7,286 nt of DNA from Blautia sp. (GCA_017420455.1 JAFOJB010000476.1:1-7286); one strand, 5' to 3'; positions 1 through 6,255 are shown, counted from the first letter of the stretch. The notes: generated from the sequence alone by a model not told the origin. Made by a program: numbers and translations.

Positions 1-1
1 C

Positions 2-580
2 AAGGAGCGGTGCGAGGAGCTCAGCGAACTGCTTCCGGAAGCCACCATCATCAACGGAGACGGGACAGACAGAGCCCTGCTTCTGGAGGAAGGGCTGCGG
101 GACGCGGAAGCACTGGTAGCCCTCACCAACATGGACGAGGAAAATATCTTCCTGACCCTTTCCGCCAAAAAGGTGACCCAGGCCAAGCGGGTAGCCAAGA
201 TCACGAAGCTTGCCTTCGACGATGTCATCGACAGCCTGGATCTCGGCAGTGTGATCTACCCGAAAAACATAACGGCAGATACCATCTCCCAGTATGTAAG
301 GGCCATGGAAAACAGCATTGGCAGCAACGTGGAGACCCTGTATCATATTCTGGAGAACCGGGCAGAAGCCCTGGAGTTCCGTATCCGGGAGGATTCTCCT
401 GTAGTAGGGATCCCGCTGGCGGAGCTGAACCTGAAAAAAAGCCTGCTTGTAAGCTGCGTCAACCGGAATGGAGAAATCCGGATCCCCAGAGGCCAGGACA
501 CCATGCAGGTAGGAGATACGGTGATCATCGTAACCACACAGAAAGGACTGCATGATATCACAGATATCCTGGAAAGGTGA
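2..580 (+). CDS. trkA: Trk K+ uptake regulatory subunit TrkA, C-terminal part (5' truncated by window edge)
   Basis: Cytosolic NAD(H)/nucleotide-binding gating subunit of a Trk potassium transporter; it sits on the inner face of the TrkH pore. The frame is open from base 2 and ends in TGA, leaving 192 residues with no start codon, so the gene begins upstream. The visible part matches the second half of a full-length, two-module TrkA. First comes the end of an RCK_N Rossmann fold (INGDGTD at about residues 18-24, then ALVALTNMDEENI), then the linker SVIYPKNITAD, then an RCK_C domain over about residues 123-192 (SPVVGIPLAEL, later QVGDTVIIV). The first RCK module and its dinucleotide loop lie outside the window. 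The gene ends 9 nt before trkH, and its last bases supply the trkH ribosome binding site, so the two are almost certainly cotranscribed. Family assignment is secure. Confidence 0.93.
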   Translation, partial: KERCEELSELLPEATIINGDGTDRALLLEEGLRDAEALVALTNMDEENIFLTLSAKKVTQAKRVAKITKLAFDDVIDSLDLGSVIYPKNITADTISQYVRAMENSIGSNVETLYHILENRAEALEFRIREDSPVVGIPLAELNLKKSLLVSCVNRNGEIRIPRGQDTMQVGDTVIIVTTQKGLHDITDILER

Positions 581-589
581 TGGACTGTC

Positions 590-2029
590 ATGAATTATTC
601 TATAATCATCTATATCATCGGCTGGGTCCTGAACCTGACCACCGGCCTGATGCTGCTGCCCTGCGCCACGGCACTGATCTATCAGGAAAAACAGGGCTTT
701 GCTTTTCTGATCACCATGGGGTTCTGCCTGCTGGCCGGAGTCCTGCTTACCTTCCGTAAGCCCGGAAAGAAGGTCTTTTACGCCCGGGAAGGCTTTGTCA
801 CGGTAGCCCTCAGCTGGATCGTCCTCAGTATCGCAGGCGCCATGCCTTTTGTGATCAGCAGATGCATCCCCCATCCTGTAGACGCCTTCTTTGAGGTGGT
901 CTCCGGCTTCACTACCACCGGAGCCAGCATTCTTCTGGAGGTGGAGTCCCTTCCCCGGTGTATGCTGATCTGGCGGAGCTTCACCCACTGGATCGGCGGT
1001 ATGGGAGTCCTGGTATTTGTGCTGGCCCTGCTGCCCCTTACCGGCGGCTACCACATGAATCTGATGAAGGCGGAAAGCCCGGGACCGTCTGTCAGCCGGA
1101 TCCTTCCCAAGGTACAGTCCACCGCAAAGACCCTTTATGAGATTTACATTTTCCTGACGGTAATGGAGATGATCCTTCTTTTTGCTTCGGGACTGCCGCT
1201 TTTCGATACCATGTGCATGTCCTTCGGCACCGCCGGTACCGGAGGTTTCGGTATCCTGAACGACAGCTGCGCAAGCTATACCGCCGCCCAGCAGGGAATC
1301 ATCACCGTTTTCATGATCCTTTTCGGAATCAACTTCAATGTATATTTCCTGATCATGACCAGGAAGATCATCCATGCCTTCAAGGTGGAGGAGCTGCGGT
1401 ATTATCTCGGCATCATCGCGGTGGCCATTACACTGATCACCATCAATATCTCCCATCTGGCGGGCGGTCTGCCAAATGCCTTCCGGCAGGCTTCCTTCCA
1501 GGTAGGCTCCATCATTACCACCACCGGCTTTTCCACGGCGGATTTCAACCAGTGGCCGGATTTTTCCAAGTGCATCCTGGTGCTGCTGATGTTTCTGGGA
1601 GCCTGCGCCGGCTCCACCGGCGGCGGCATCAAGGTCTCCCGGATCATGATCATGTTCAAGACGGTTGCAAAGGAATTCCTTCTTTATCTGCATCCCAATG
1701 CAGTCAAGAAGGTGAAGATGGATGGAAAAGCGATTCCTCATGAAGTCGTTCGTTCCACTAATATTTTCATGATCGTCTATCTGGTGGTTTTTGCCACCTC
1801 CGCGCTGCTGATCTCCCTGGACAACATGGGCTTCACCGCAAACTTTACCGCCGTGGCGGCGACCATCAACAACATCGGTCCCGGACTGGACGTGGTAGGG
1901 CCTGCAGGCAATTTCTCCATGTATTCCAGTTTTTCAAAGATCGTACTGTGTTTCGATATGCTGGCCGGCAGACTGGAGCTTTTCCCCATGCTGCTTCTCT
2001 TCTATCCGAAAACGTGGCAGAAATTCTGA
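590..2029 (+). CDS. trkH: Trk-type potassium uptake protein TrkH (membrane pore)
   Basis: Integral membrane K+ translocating subunit, 479 residues, normal for TrkH. It has the four-fold membrane-pore-membrane (MPM) repeat of the Trk/Ktr/HKT superfamily. The four selectivity-filter loops are visible: TTTGAS (108-113), TAGTGGFG (214-221), TTTGFST (310-316) and NNIGPGL (427-433). Each keeps the filter glycine, which predicts K+ selectivity rather than Na+ conduction. The intramembrane gating loop after the third pore helix is also present (GACAGSTGGG, 337-346). The C-terminal RLELFPMLLLF is typical. The ATG at 590 follows GGAAAGGTGA, a good ribosome binding site overlapping the end of trkA; the 9-nt spacing suggests coupled translation. 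It partners with TrkA in the same transcript. No truncation or odd residues seen. Confidence 0.96.
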   Translation: MNYSIIIYIIGWVLNLTTGLMLLPCATALIYQEKQGFAFLITMGFCLLAGVLLTFRKPGKKVFYAREGFVTVALSWIVLSIAGAMPFVISRCIPHPVDAFFEVVSGFTTTGASILLEVESLPRCMLIWRSFTHWIGGMGVLVFVLALLPLTGGYHMNLMKAESPGPSVSRILPKVQSTAKTLYEIYIFLTVMEMILLFASGLPLFDTMCMSFGTAGTGGFGILNDSCASYTAAQQGIITVFMILFGINFNVYFLIMTRKIIHAFKVEELRYYLGIIAVAITLITINISHLAGGLPNAFRQASFQVGSIITTTGFSTADFNQWPDFSKCILVLLMFLGACAGSTGGGIKVSRIMIMFKTVAKEFLLYLHPNAVKKVKMDGKAIPHEVVRSTNIFMIVYLVVFATSALLISLDNMGFTANFTAVAATINNIGPGLDVVGPAGNFSMYSSFSKIVLCFDMLAGRLELFPMLLLFYPKTWQKF

Positions 2030-2070
2030 TGGTCTGCCTCATAGACATTTGGAGTGACAGGCATCTCCGA

Positions 2071-2099
2071 TTGACGTCAACGCAGCATGACGGAATAAT
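2071..2099 (+). promoter_or_regulatory. Sigma-70/A-like promoter in the intergenic region after trkH
   Basis: TTGACG (2071-2076) and AATAAT (2094-2099) each match the -35 and -10 consensus at 5 of 6 bases, with the ideal 17-nt spacer. The -35 lies inside a perfect 10-bp palindrome, TTGACGTCAA (2071-2080), which could also be an operator. There is no + strand gene downstream. The expected start near 2105 leads only into the terminator at 2157-2210, so any product would be a short non-coding transcript. Predicted from sequence alone. Confidence 0.4.
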
Positions 2100-2104
2100 G
2101 AGGG

Positions 2105-2210
2105 ACTGCTACCTGACCGACCGCTCATCACAGGGCATTCCCTTCGATGACCAGCCGCCGCCAGACGTGCGCCCGTGCAGGCACGGCGCGCGTCTGGCGG
2201 CTTTCTCTTT
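2105..2210 (+). ncRNA. Candidate intergenic small RNA, about 105 nt
   Basis: A well-spaced promoter-like sequence ends at 2099 and a strong intrinsic terminator lies at 2157-2210, with no protein-coding frame of note between them. The predicted transcript can fold into a 5' hairpin at 2125-2150: TCATC pairs with GATGA, and inside it AGGG pairs with CCCT around a CATT loop, separated by a 2x2 internal loop. The long GC-rich terminator stem and a U-rich tail (TTTCTCTTT) follow. I do not recognise a known RNA family. The alternative is that this is simply the trkH 3' UTR with a chance promoter match. Confidence 0.28.
2157..2210 (+). terminator. Strong Rho-independent terminator downstream of trkH
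   Basis: GCCGCCAGACG at 2157-2167 pairs perfectly with CGTCTGGCGGC at 2191-2201. The stem continues inward through a T-G wobble and one bulged C to a small loop around CAGG, giving about 20 paired positions. It is followed by TTTCTCTTT. It is positioned to end trkA-trkH transcription, or the small RNA candidate starting near 2105. Confidence 0.88.
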
Positions 2211-2215
2211 ATCGC

Positions 2216-2260
2216 AAAAAAACAAGGGCATTCTGTCTGCACAGACTGCCCTTGTTTTTT
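2216..2260 (-). terminator. Bidirectional intrinsic terminator between trkH and the pflX-type gene
   Basis: AAAACAAGGGCA (2219-2230) pairs with TGCCCTTGTTTT (2247-2258), and an inner GTCT/AGAC pair sits in the loop. There is an A-run on the left flank and a T-run on the right, so it works in both directions. On the minus strand it closes the paaK-ACT-radical SAM operon, whose last stop codon is about 26 nt upstream. On the plus strand it backs up the terminator at 2157-2210. Confidence 0.88.
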
Positions 2261-2285
2261 GATTGCTTTTGATGAATGAAGTATA

Positions 2286-3197
2286 TCACAAAATTCCCTG
2301 ATAGTCAAAGGGTGGAATGAAACTTTCCTCAGAAGTTTTTCCATCCTGAAAAAAACCATGGGTCATCCCCAGGCTCAGGGCATGCTCCAGCACTTTCTCG
2401 TATTCCCGCTTCGTCACTTTCCGGTTGAGTTCCGGAAAAGAGGGAAAGTCAGCAACCGGCGTATACTGGTTCATGATGCTGACATAGCAGGAATCCCCCA
2501 GATTCTGTGAGAGCCAGGTAAGGATCCACCTGGAATCCCTGGTATGACCCGGAAGGATCAGGTGACGCACTACTGTGCCCTTTAAAAGGTACCCTTCCTC
2601 GTCGAAGACGCAGGGACCGGTCTGCCGTACCATTTCCAGGACCGCCTGCTTTGCGGCCTCCGGATAATCCTCTGCATGGGAAAATCTCCCGGCCAGGACA
2701 GGATCCATATACTTGAAATCCGGAAGATAGATATCCACCCGGCCTTCCAGCATGCGCAGGGTATCCAGGCTCTCGTATCCGCCGGAATTGTACACCACCG
2801 GGAGAACCAGCCCCCTGTCCTTCGCGGTTTCCAGTGCCTTTATGATCTGCGGCACAAAATGCACTCCTGTCACCAGGTTGATATTGGCGGCTCCCAGCCC
2901 CTGCAGATCCAGAAAAATCTGCGCCAGTCTTTCCACCGTTACCGGGATCCCTTTTTTTCCAAGGGCGATCTCCCGGTTCTGGCAGTAAATGCAGCCCAGG
3001 GGGCAGCCGGAAAAGAAGACGGTCCCGGAGCCCTTCGTGCCGGAAATGCAGGGCTCCTCCCACATATGCAGCGCAGCTCTTGCCGCAAGAACCTGATGGT
3101 CCATCCCGCAGCGTCCCTTTTCTCCTGCCGCACGGTTCACACCGCAGCTTCTGGGACAGAGTGTGCAGCCATTCAGCTTACAGTTCTGCAAGCTCAT
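2286..3197 (-). CDS. PflX-type radical SAM protein (COG1313), activase-like, target unknown
   Basis: Radical S-adenosylmethionine enzyme of the group often labelled 'putative pyruvate formate-lyase activating enzyme' (PflX, COG1313). With the ATG at 3197 it has 303 residues. The CxxxCxxC motif that holds the 4Fe-4S/SAM cluster is C65-C69-C72 (GCPLGCIYCQN). An N-terminal set, C11, C14, C18 and C30 (CTLCPRSC, then GRCG), may bind a second metal centre. NSGGYESLDTL (137-147) and VDIYLPDFKY (154-163) are typical of COG1313 rather than true PflA, which is shorter and lacks this N-terminus. No glycyl-radical enzyme is nearby, so activation of pyruvate formate-lyase is not supported. A GTG at 3221 is in frame, but the ATG gives the better family N-terminus. 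Neither has a good ribosome site, and the ATG start overlaps the upstream ACT gene by 20 nt, so coupling is likely. Last gene of the operon. Confidence 0.87.
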   Translation of the reverse strand: MSLQNCKLNGCTLCPRSCGVNRAAGEKGRCGMDHQVLAARAALHMWEEPCISGTKGSGTVFFSGCPLGCIYCQNREIALGKKGIPVTVERLAQIFLDLQGLGAANINLVTGVHFVPQIIKALETAKDRGLVLPVVYNSGGYESLDTLRMLEGRVDIYLPDFKYMDPVLAGRFSHAEDYPEAAKQAVLEMVRQTGPCVFDEEGYLLKGTVVRHLILPGHTRDSRWILTWLSQNLGDSCYVSIMNQYTPVADFPSFPELNRKVTKREYEKVLEHALSLGMTHGFFQDGKTSEESFIPPFDYQGIL

Positions 3198-3609
3198 CCT
3201 GGCAGATCGGACGGATTCCACTGGCAGTCAGCACTTCGATTGCCTTCTGGTTATCCTCCACACGAAGGATCATGTAGGCAAGACCTTTCTTTCTGGTCGT
3301 AAAAGCGTACATATATTCCAGATTTACACCGTTGTCTCCCAGGATACGGACAGTTCTGGACAGCGAACCGGGCTCATCCGGTATTTCTACCGCAAGGACC
3401 TTGGTGATCGAGAAAATATATCCGGCGTCCTTCAGGACGGTGGAGGCATTGTAGACGTCATTGACAATGATACGGACAATGCCGAAATCCGCTGCCTCTG
3501 CCAGAGACAGGGCCCGCATGTCGATGTTGTGTTCAGAGAGGACATCCGTAAATTCCGCGAGACGTCCGGGTTTGTTTTCCAGAAATACGGAAATCTGTTT
3601 GACAGTCAT
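3178..3609 (-). CDS. Tandem ACT-domain protein (COG4747-like), PaaK-associated
   Basis: Small cytosolic protein of 143 residues made of two ACT domains and nothing else. ACT1 covers about 3-70 (IxVFLENKPGRLAEF, then HNIDMRAL). ACT2 covers about 72-138 (VEIPDEPGSLSRT, then NGVNLEYMYAF). Each has the PGxL turn that forms the ligand site in amino-acid-binding ACT domains. Stand-alone double-ACT proteins of this kind are commonly encoded beside phenylacetate-CoA ligase genes in anaerobes and probably sense an amino acid or aryl acid; the ligand is not known from the sequence. The ATG at 3609 follows a strong AGGAGGAA. The gene lies 116 nt downstream of paaK, and its 3' end overlaps the start of the radical SAM gene. 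Enzymatic activity is unlikely. Confidence 0.9.
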   Translation of the reverse strand: MTVKQISVFLENKPGRLAEFTDVLSEHNIDMRALSLAEAADFGIVRIIVNDVYNASTVLKDAGYIFSITKVLAVEIPDEPGSLSRTVRILGDNGVNLEYMYAFTTRKKGLAYMILRVEDNQKAIEVLTASGIRPICQDELAEL

Positions 3610-3696
3610 GATCGATTCCTCCTCTTATTCGAAAGAATATACTGACATAGATTGTTGTCGGAATGGTGATTCTGTAAAGCCGGGCAAATGATTACT

Positions 3697-3711
3697 CCGC
3701 AGGCCCTGCGG
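3697..3711 (-). repeat. Short GC-rich inverted repeat between paaK and the ACT gene
   Basis: CCGCAGG and CCTGCGG flank a single central base. In RNA this gives a 5-bp stem with a 5-nt loop. There is no T-run after it on the minus strand, so it is not a convincing terminator. It could be a processing or stability element within the paaK-ACT message. The rest of the 116-nt gap holds only the ACT ribosome site and a weak TATATT -10-like sequence. Confidence 0.35.
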
Positions 3712-3725
3712 GACATTTTCCGGTG

Positions 3726-5033
3726 TTACTGCTGGTACAGGTTTCTCTTATCGATGACACGGACGGCTTTTCCTTCGCTTCTCTGGATGGCCTTCGGATT
3801 CACCAGCTTCACCTTCGCATAGATCCCGAGCATGGCCTTCAGGGCATCTACAAGCTCCTTCTCCTTCGAAGATACAGCGCTCAGACTGTCAGAGAACATC
3901 TCTGCCGTCATCTCCACCTGTACCTCGATGGTATCGCTGTTGTTCACACGATCTACGATAATCTGGTAGTTTGCGGGGTATCCCTTGTTCATCAGAACGG
4001 TCTCGATCTGGGACGGGAATACATTGACGCCCTTCACGATCAGCATGTCGTCGCTTCTTCCCAGAGGCTTGGTCATCTTTACATGGGTCCTTCCGCAGGA
4101 GCATTTCTCTCTGCTCAGGATACAGATATCACGGGTGCGGTAGCGCATCAGCGGGAAGGCTTCCTTTGTGATGCTGGTAAAGACCAGCTCTCCCTTTTCG
4201 CCGTCCGGGAGCACTTCCCCGGTGATGGGATTGATCACTTCCGGGATAAAATGATCTTCATTGACATGCATTCCGGTCTGTTCGGAGCACTCGAAGGATA
4301 CTCCGGGGCCGGAGATTTCTGTCAGACCATAGATATCATAGGCTTTGAGCCCCAGCTTTTCTTCAATATCGTGACGCATCTCCTCTGTCCAGGCCTCTGC
4401 GCCGAAAATACCCGCTTTCAGGTGGACCTGGTCACGAACGCCTCTTTCAATGATACTCTCTGCCAGGTAAGCCGCGTAGGAGGGCGTACAGCAGATGATG
4501 GTGGTGCCGAGATCTGTCATGAACTGGATCTGACGGTCCGTGTTTCCGGAGGACATAGGCAGGGTAAGACAACCCACCTTGTGAGACCCTCCGTTCAGGC
4601 CCGGTCCTCCGGTGAACAGCCCGTATCCGTAGCTGACCTGACAGACATCCTCCTTTGTTGCGCCTGCAGCCACAAGCGCTCTGGCGCAGCATTCCTCCCA
4701 GAGGTCCAGATCGTGCTGGGTATAAAAGGCCACCACACGTCTGCCGGTGGTTCCGCTGGTGGACTGGATCCGCACACACTCAGACTTCGGTCTTGCCATA
4801 AGTCCGAAGGGATAATTGTCCCGAAGATCGTCCTTTGTGATAAAGGGAAGCTTGTGAAGATCATCCACGGACTGGATATCTCCGGGCTCCACGCCGCTTT
4901 CTTTCATTCTTTCCCGATACATCGGGACATTATCCCATACATTCTGCACCTGTTTTTTCAGTCTCTCGCTCTGCCAGGCCCGGATCTGCTCCCGTGAGGC
5001 GCATTCAATCTCCGGCTGATAGTATTTTTCCAT
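3726..5033 (-). CDS. paaK: Phenylacetate-CoA ligase family protein (PaaK-type, AMP-forming)
   Basis: Adenylate-forming enzyme of 435 residues, normal for PaaK (about 430-440). The family activates phenylacetate, or a related aryl acetate, to its CoA thioester through an acyl-AMP intermediate in the cytosol. Motifs in order: ATP P-loop STSGTTGR (91-98), YGLTE (235-239), YRTRD (298-302), GRSDDMLIVKGVNVFP (325-340), and the C-terminal EGKAVRV with the expected catalytic lysine K422. CSCGR (311-315) is usual in anaerobe PaaK. The ATG at 5033 follows GGAGGAAG with good spacing. It is the first gene of a minus-strand operon with the ACT and radical SAM genes. In anaerobes such ligases usually sit next to indolepyruvate ferredoxin oxidoreductase genes (iorAB); these are not in the window. 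The family is secure but the exact substrate (phenylacetate, indoleacetate, hydroxyphenylacetate) is not. Confidence 0.93.
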   Translation of the reverse strand: MEKYYQPEIECASREQIRAWQSERLKKQVQNVWDNVPMYRERMKESGVEPGDIQSVDDLHKLPFITKDDLRDNYPFGLMARPKSECVRIQSTSGTTGRRVVAFYTQHDLDLWEECCARALVAAGATKEDVCQVSYGYGLFTGGPGLNGGSHKVGCLTLPMSSGNTDRQIQFMTDLGTTIICCTPSYAAYLAESIIERGVRDQVHLKAGIFGAEAWTEEMRHDIEEKLGLKAYDIYGLTEISGPGVSFECSEQTGMHVNEDHFIPEVINPITGEVLPDGEKGELVFTSITKEAFPLMRYRTRDICILSREKCSCGRTHVKMTKPLGRSDDMLIVKGVNVFPSQIETVLMNKGYPANYQIIVDRVNNSDTIEVQVEMTAEMFSDSLSAVSSKEKELVDALKAMLGIYAKVKLVNPKAIQRSEGKAVRVIDKRNLYQQ

Positions 5034-5157
5034 ATTCTGTCTTCCTCCATTCTGATATTACCGATGGAATTCGTTCTGCAGATCTTCTCCTCCCGCGCTG
5101 CGGTCAGAACCCGTATCGTGGGTATGAATCCTTGTGCCGATCCGTCTGTATTGTGTT

Positions 5158-5168
5158 GATAACTTATC
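5158..5168. promoter_or_regulatory. Palindrome at the predicted paaK transcription start
   Basis: GATAACTTATC is a perfect inverted repeat (GATAA-C-TTATC) just downstream of the minus-strand -10 hexamer, overlapping the expected +1 near 5168. The position would suit a repressor operator. It is short and AT-rich, so chance occurrence is possible. Confidence 0.3.
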
Positions 5169-5174
5169 TTTTTG

Positions 5175-5203
5175 ACTATACCACGTTAATGCAAAAAAGT
5201 AAA
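5175..5203 (-). promoter_or_regulatory. Sigma-A-type promoter for the paaK-ACT-pflX operon
   Basis: On the minus strand, TTTACT (5203-5198, 4 of 6 consensus) and TATAGT (5180-5175, 5 of 6) are separated by exactly 17 nt of AT-rich spacer. The expected start is near 5168, giving a leader of about 135 nt before the paaK ATG. The orientation and the distance from aroD make it the best candidate promoter for the operon. Confidence 0.6.
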
Positions 5204-5222
5204 CAGAAACCTGTTTTTTTCG

Positions 5223-5273
5223 TTACAGTCCCCGGCCGGATTACAGTTCACGGTCTCACCGACCGGGGACTGT
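5223..5273. repeat. Inverted and direct repeat array upstream of the paaK promoter
   Basis: ACAGTCCCCGGCCGG (5225-5239) and CCGACCGGGGACTGT (5259-5273) are 15-bp arms with a single mismatch around a 19-nt centre. The left arm and the centre also form two adjacent 18-nt direct units, each starting TTACAGT (5223 and 5241) and sharing 13 of 18 bases. CGGT-CTC-ACCG (5251-5261) gives a competing small hairpin. The array begins about 20 nt upstream of the paaK -35. No T-run follows on either strand, so it is not a simple terminator. A regulator-binding site is the likely reading. Confidence 0.55.
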
Positions 5274-5361
5274 ATGTGTTTTCAGGGTGTCTGGCGTCCT
5301 GAAGGACTGCAGAAAAATCTTTGTCCGCGGTCAACTGCAGCTTTTTTTCAGAGTCTTTCTG

Positions 5362-6132
5362 CTATTCGCGGCTGTTTTCGCGGTGGACGGCCTCCAGCAG
5401 GGTACGCATCTCCTGCAGAGGAAGCTGGCCGGGGGCAGAAGGCTCTCCAATGCATGCAAAAGTAAGGCAGGAGCCGAAGTTTTCTCCGGAGATCCGGGTG
5501 ATGGCGCCATCTCTTCCCATAGCCATGGAGATCAGAGGTTTCTGCGTCCTCTCTTTCATCATGGAAGTAGCCTGCATCAGGGCGACAGCATCCTGAAAAT
5601 CTCCCGGCATCACAGCCAGCTTCAGCAGGTCGGCGCCGCTTTTTTCCATCGCCAGAAAACGCTCCAGAAGTGCCTCCTGGGGATCCGTCTTTTCGAAATC
5701 GTGGGAGGAGGCGATCGCGAGACACCCCTTTTTGTGAATTTTCTCAATCAGGCCGCGGCCCTCCTCCGGAAGAGCGAAGACTTCTACATCGATCAGATCT
5801 GCCTTCTGAGAGGCCGCCGCGATCATGACCAGGGTCTCGTACTCTTCCCGGGATTCCGTAAAAAGCCCGCCCTCTGCCTCTGTACGGATGGTAAAGATCA
5901 GGGGGATGTCCGTAAGGATCGAGGACATGCTGAACAAAAGCTCCTCCAGATATTTCTTCTTGTCCTCTTCCTTCCAGTAATCCATCCTCCATTCCAGCAG
6001 CTGAGCTCCCTGCGCCGCTGCTTCTCTGGCCTGCTGCAGGATCTGGCCGCTGGTGGTACCGGTGATGGGGACACAGATTTTCGGGATTCCTTCTCCCAGA
6101 ACCGTCCCCTTTACGAAAATTGGCTTTGTCAT
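5362..6132 (-). CDS. aroD: Type I 3-dehydroquinate dehydratase
   Basis: Class I dehydroquinase, 256 residues (family about 250), a cytosolic TIM-barrel enzyme that converts 3-dehydroquinate to 3-dehydroshikimate through a Schiff base. Active-site residues are visible in order: E47 and R49 (LEWRMD), R83 and E86 (FTIRTEAE), the catalytic H144 (SSHDF), the Schiff-base lysine K171 (LLKLAVMP), R213 (GAITR), and S232 and Q236 (EPSAPGQLPL). It is complete, with no substitution in the catalytic pair. The ATG at 6132 follows TAAAGGAGAA (6150-6141). It is transcribed away from aroE, whose product performs the next step, across a 189-nt shared upstream region. A TATTAT at 6168-6163 could be its -10, but the -35 is poor. 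The 328-nt gap to paaK, which has its own promoter, suggests aroD is a separate transcription unit. Confidence 0.96.
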   Translation of the reverse strand: MTKPIFVKGTVLGEGIPKICVPITGTTSGQILQQAREAAAQGAQLLEWRMDYWKEEDKKKYLEELLFSMSSILTDIPLIFTIRTEAEGGLFTESREEYETLVMIAAASQKADLIDVEVFALPEEGRGLIEKIHKKGCLAIASSHDFEKTDPQEALLERFLAMEKSGADLLKLAVMPGDFQDAVALMQATSMMKERTQKPLISMAMGRDGAITRISGENFGSCLTFACIGEPSAPGQLPLQEMRTLLEAVHRENSRE

Positions 6133-6198
6133 TTCTTGACTTCTCCTTTATGCATCGCTACAATAATACAGGTCATATGGCTGCACGAAGCCGCCCGG

Positions 6199-6255
6199 GC
6201 TGCGTTGGTCCCGTCTCCCGACCCGGTCATTAAACGCGGGCCGGTGGCACGCAGC
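6199..6255. promoter_or_regulatory. GC-rich inverted-repeat element in the divergent aroD/aroE gap
   Basis: GCTGCGT (6199-6205) pairs with ACGCAGC (6249-6255). Inside it CCGACCCG (6218-6225) pairs with CGGGCCGG (6237-6244) with one mismatch around an 11-nt loop. A GCCCGGGC palindrome (6193-6200) adjoins it. The patch is much richer in G+C than the AT-rich ends of this 189-nt gap, which carry the aroD and aroE ribosome sites. It could be an operator or a leader structure; no U-run follows, so it is not an intrinsic terminator. Confidence 0.35.

Larger units (their letters stand above)
5034..5361 (-). other. Non-coding 328-nt region between aroD and paaK: paaK leader, promoter and repeats
   Basis: I see no convincing gene here. 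From the paaK side it holds: the paaK ribosome site (GGAGGAAG on the minus strand, at about 5042-5049); a second Shine-Dalgarno-like GGGAGGAG (about 5088-5095) with no usable start after it; a small hairpin, ACCC/GGGT, at 5109-5123; a palindrome and promoter (5158-5203); a repeat array (5223-5273); and a 6-bp inverted repeat, TTCAGG/CCTGAA, at 5281-5303. Two CTGCAG copies flank TTGTCCGCGGTCAA near 5308-5340. No clear U-tailed terminator follows aroD on the minus strand. Confidence 0.7.

Noticed and set aside
1213..1743. 176-codon + strand frame inside trkH
   Set aside because: Rich in His, Arg and Gly in a way typical of out-of-frame translation; trkH in the other frame has intact selectivity-filter motifs.
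2133..2235. AGGGCATTC occurring twice (near 2132 and 2224)
   Set aside because: A 9-nt repeat in a hairpin-rich region, too short to indicate duplication or an attachment site.
2039..2359. 106-codon minus-strand frame across the trkH/pflX gap
   Set aside because: It runs through two terminators and the end of the radical SAM gene in another frame, with no ribosome site or family likeness.
2286..3197. Annotation as pyruvate formate-lyase activating enzyme (pflA)
   Set aside because: The protein is longer than PflA, has an N-terminal cysteine region and COG1313 motifs, and no pflB or other glycyl-radical gene is adjacent.
3723..4997. 424-codon open frame on the + strand, antisense to paaK
   Set aside because: It lies within paaK, shows no recognisable domain, has no ribosome site, and its composition is the reverse-complement shadow of a gene with strong codon bias. 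paaK has all its catalytic motifs.
5154..5162. DnaA-box-like TTATCAACA on the minus strand
   Set aside because: One mismatch to TTATCCACA and a single copy only; no cluster, AT-rich unwinding region or dnaA/dnaN context, so not an origin.
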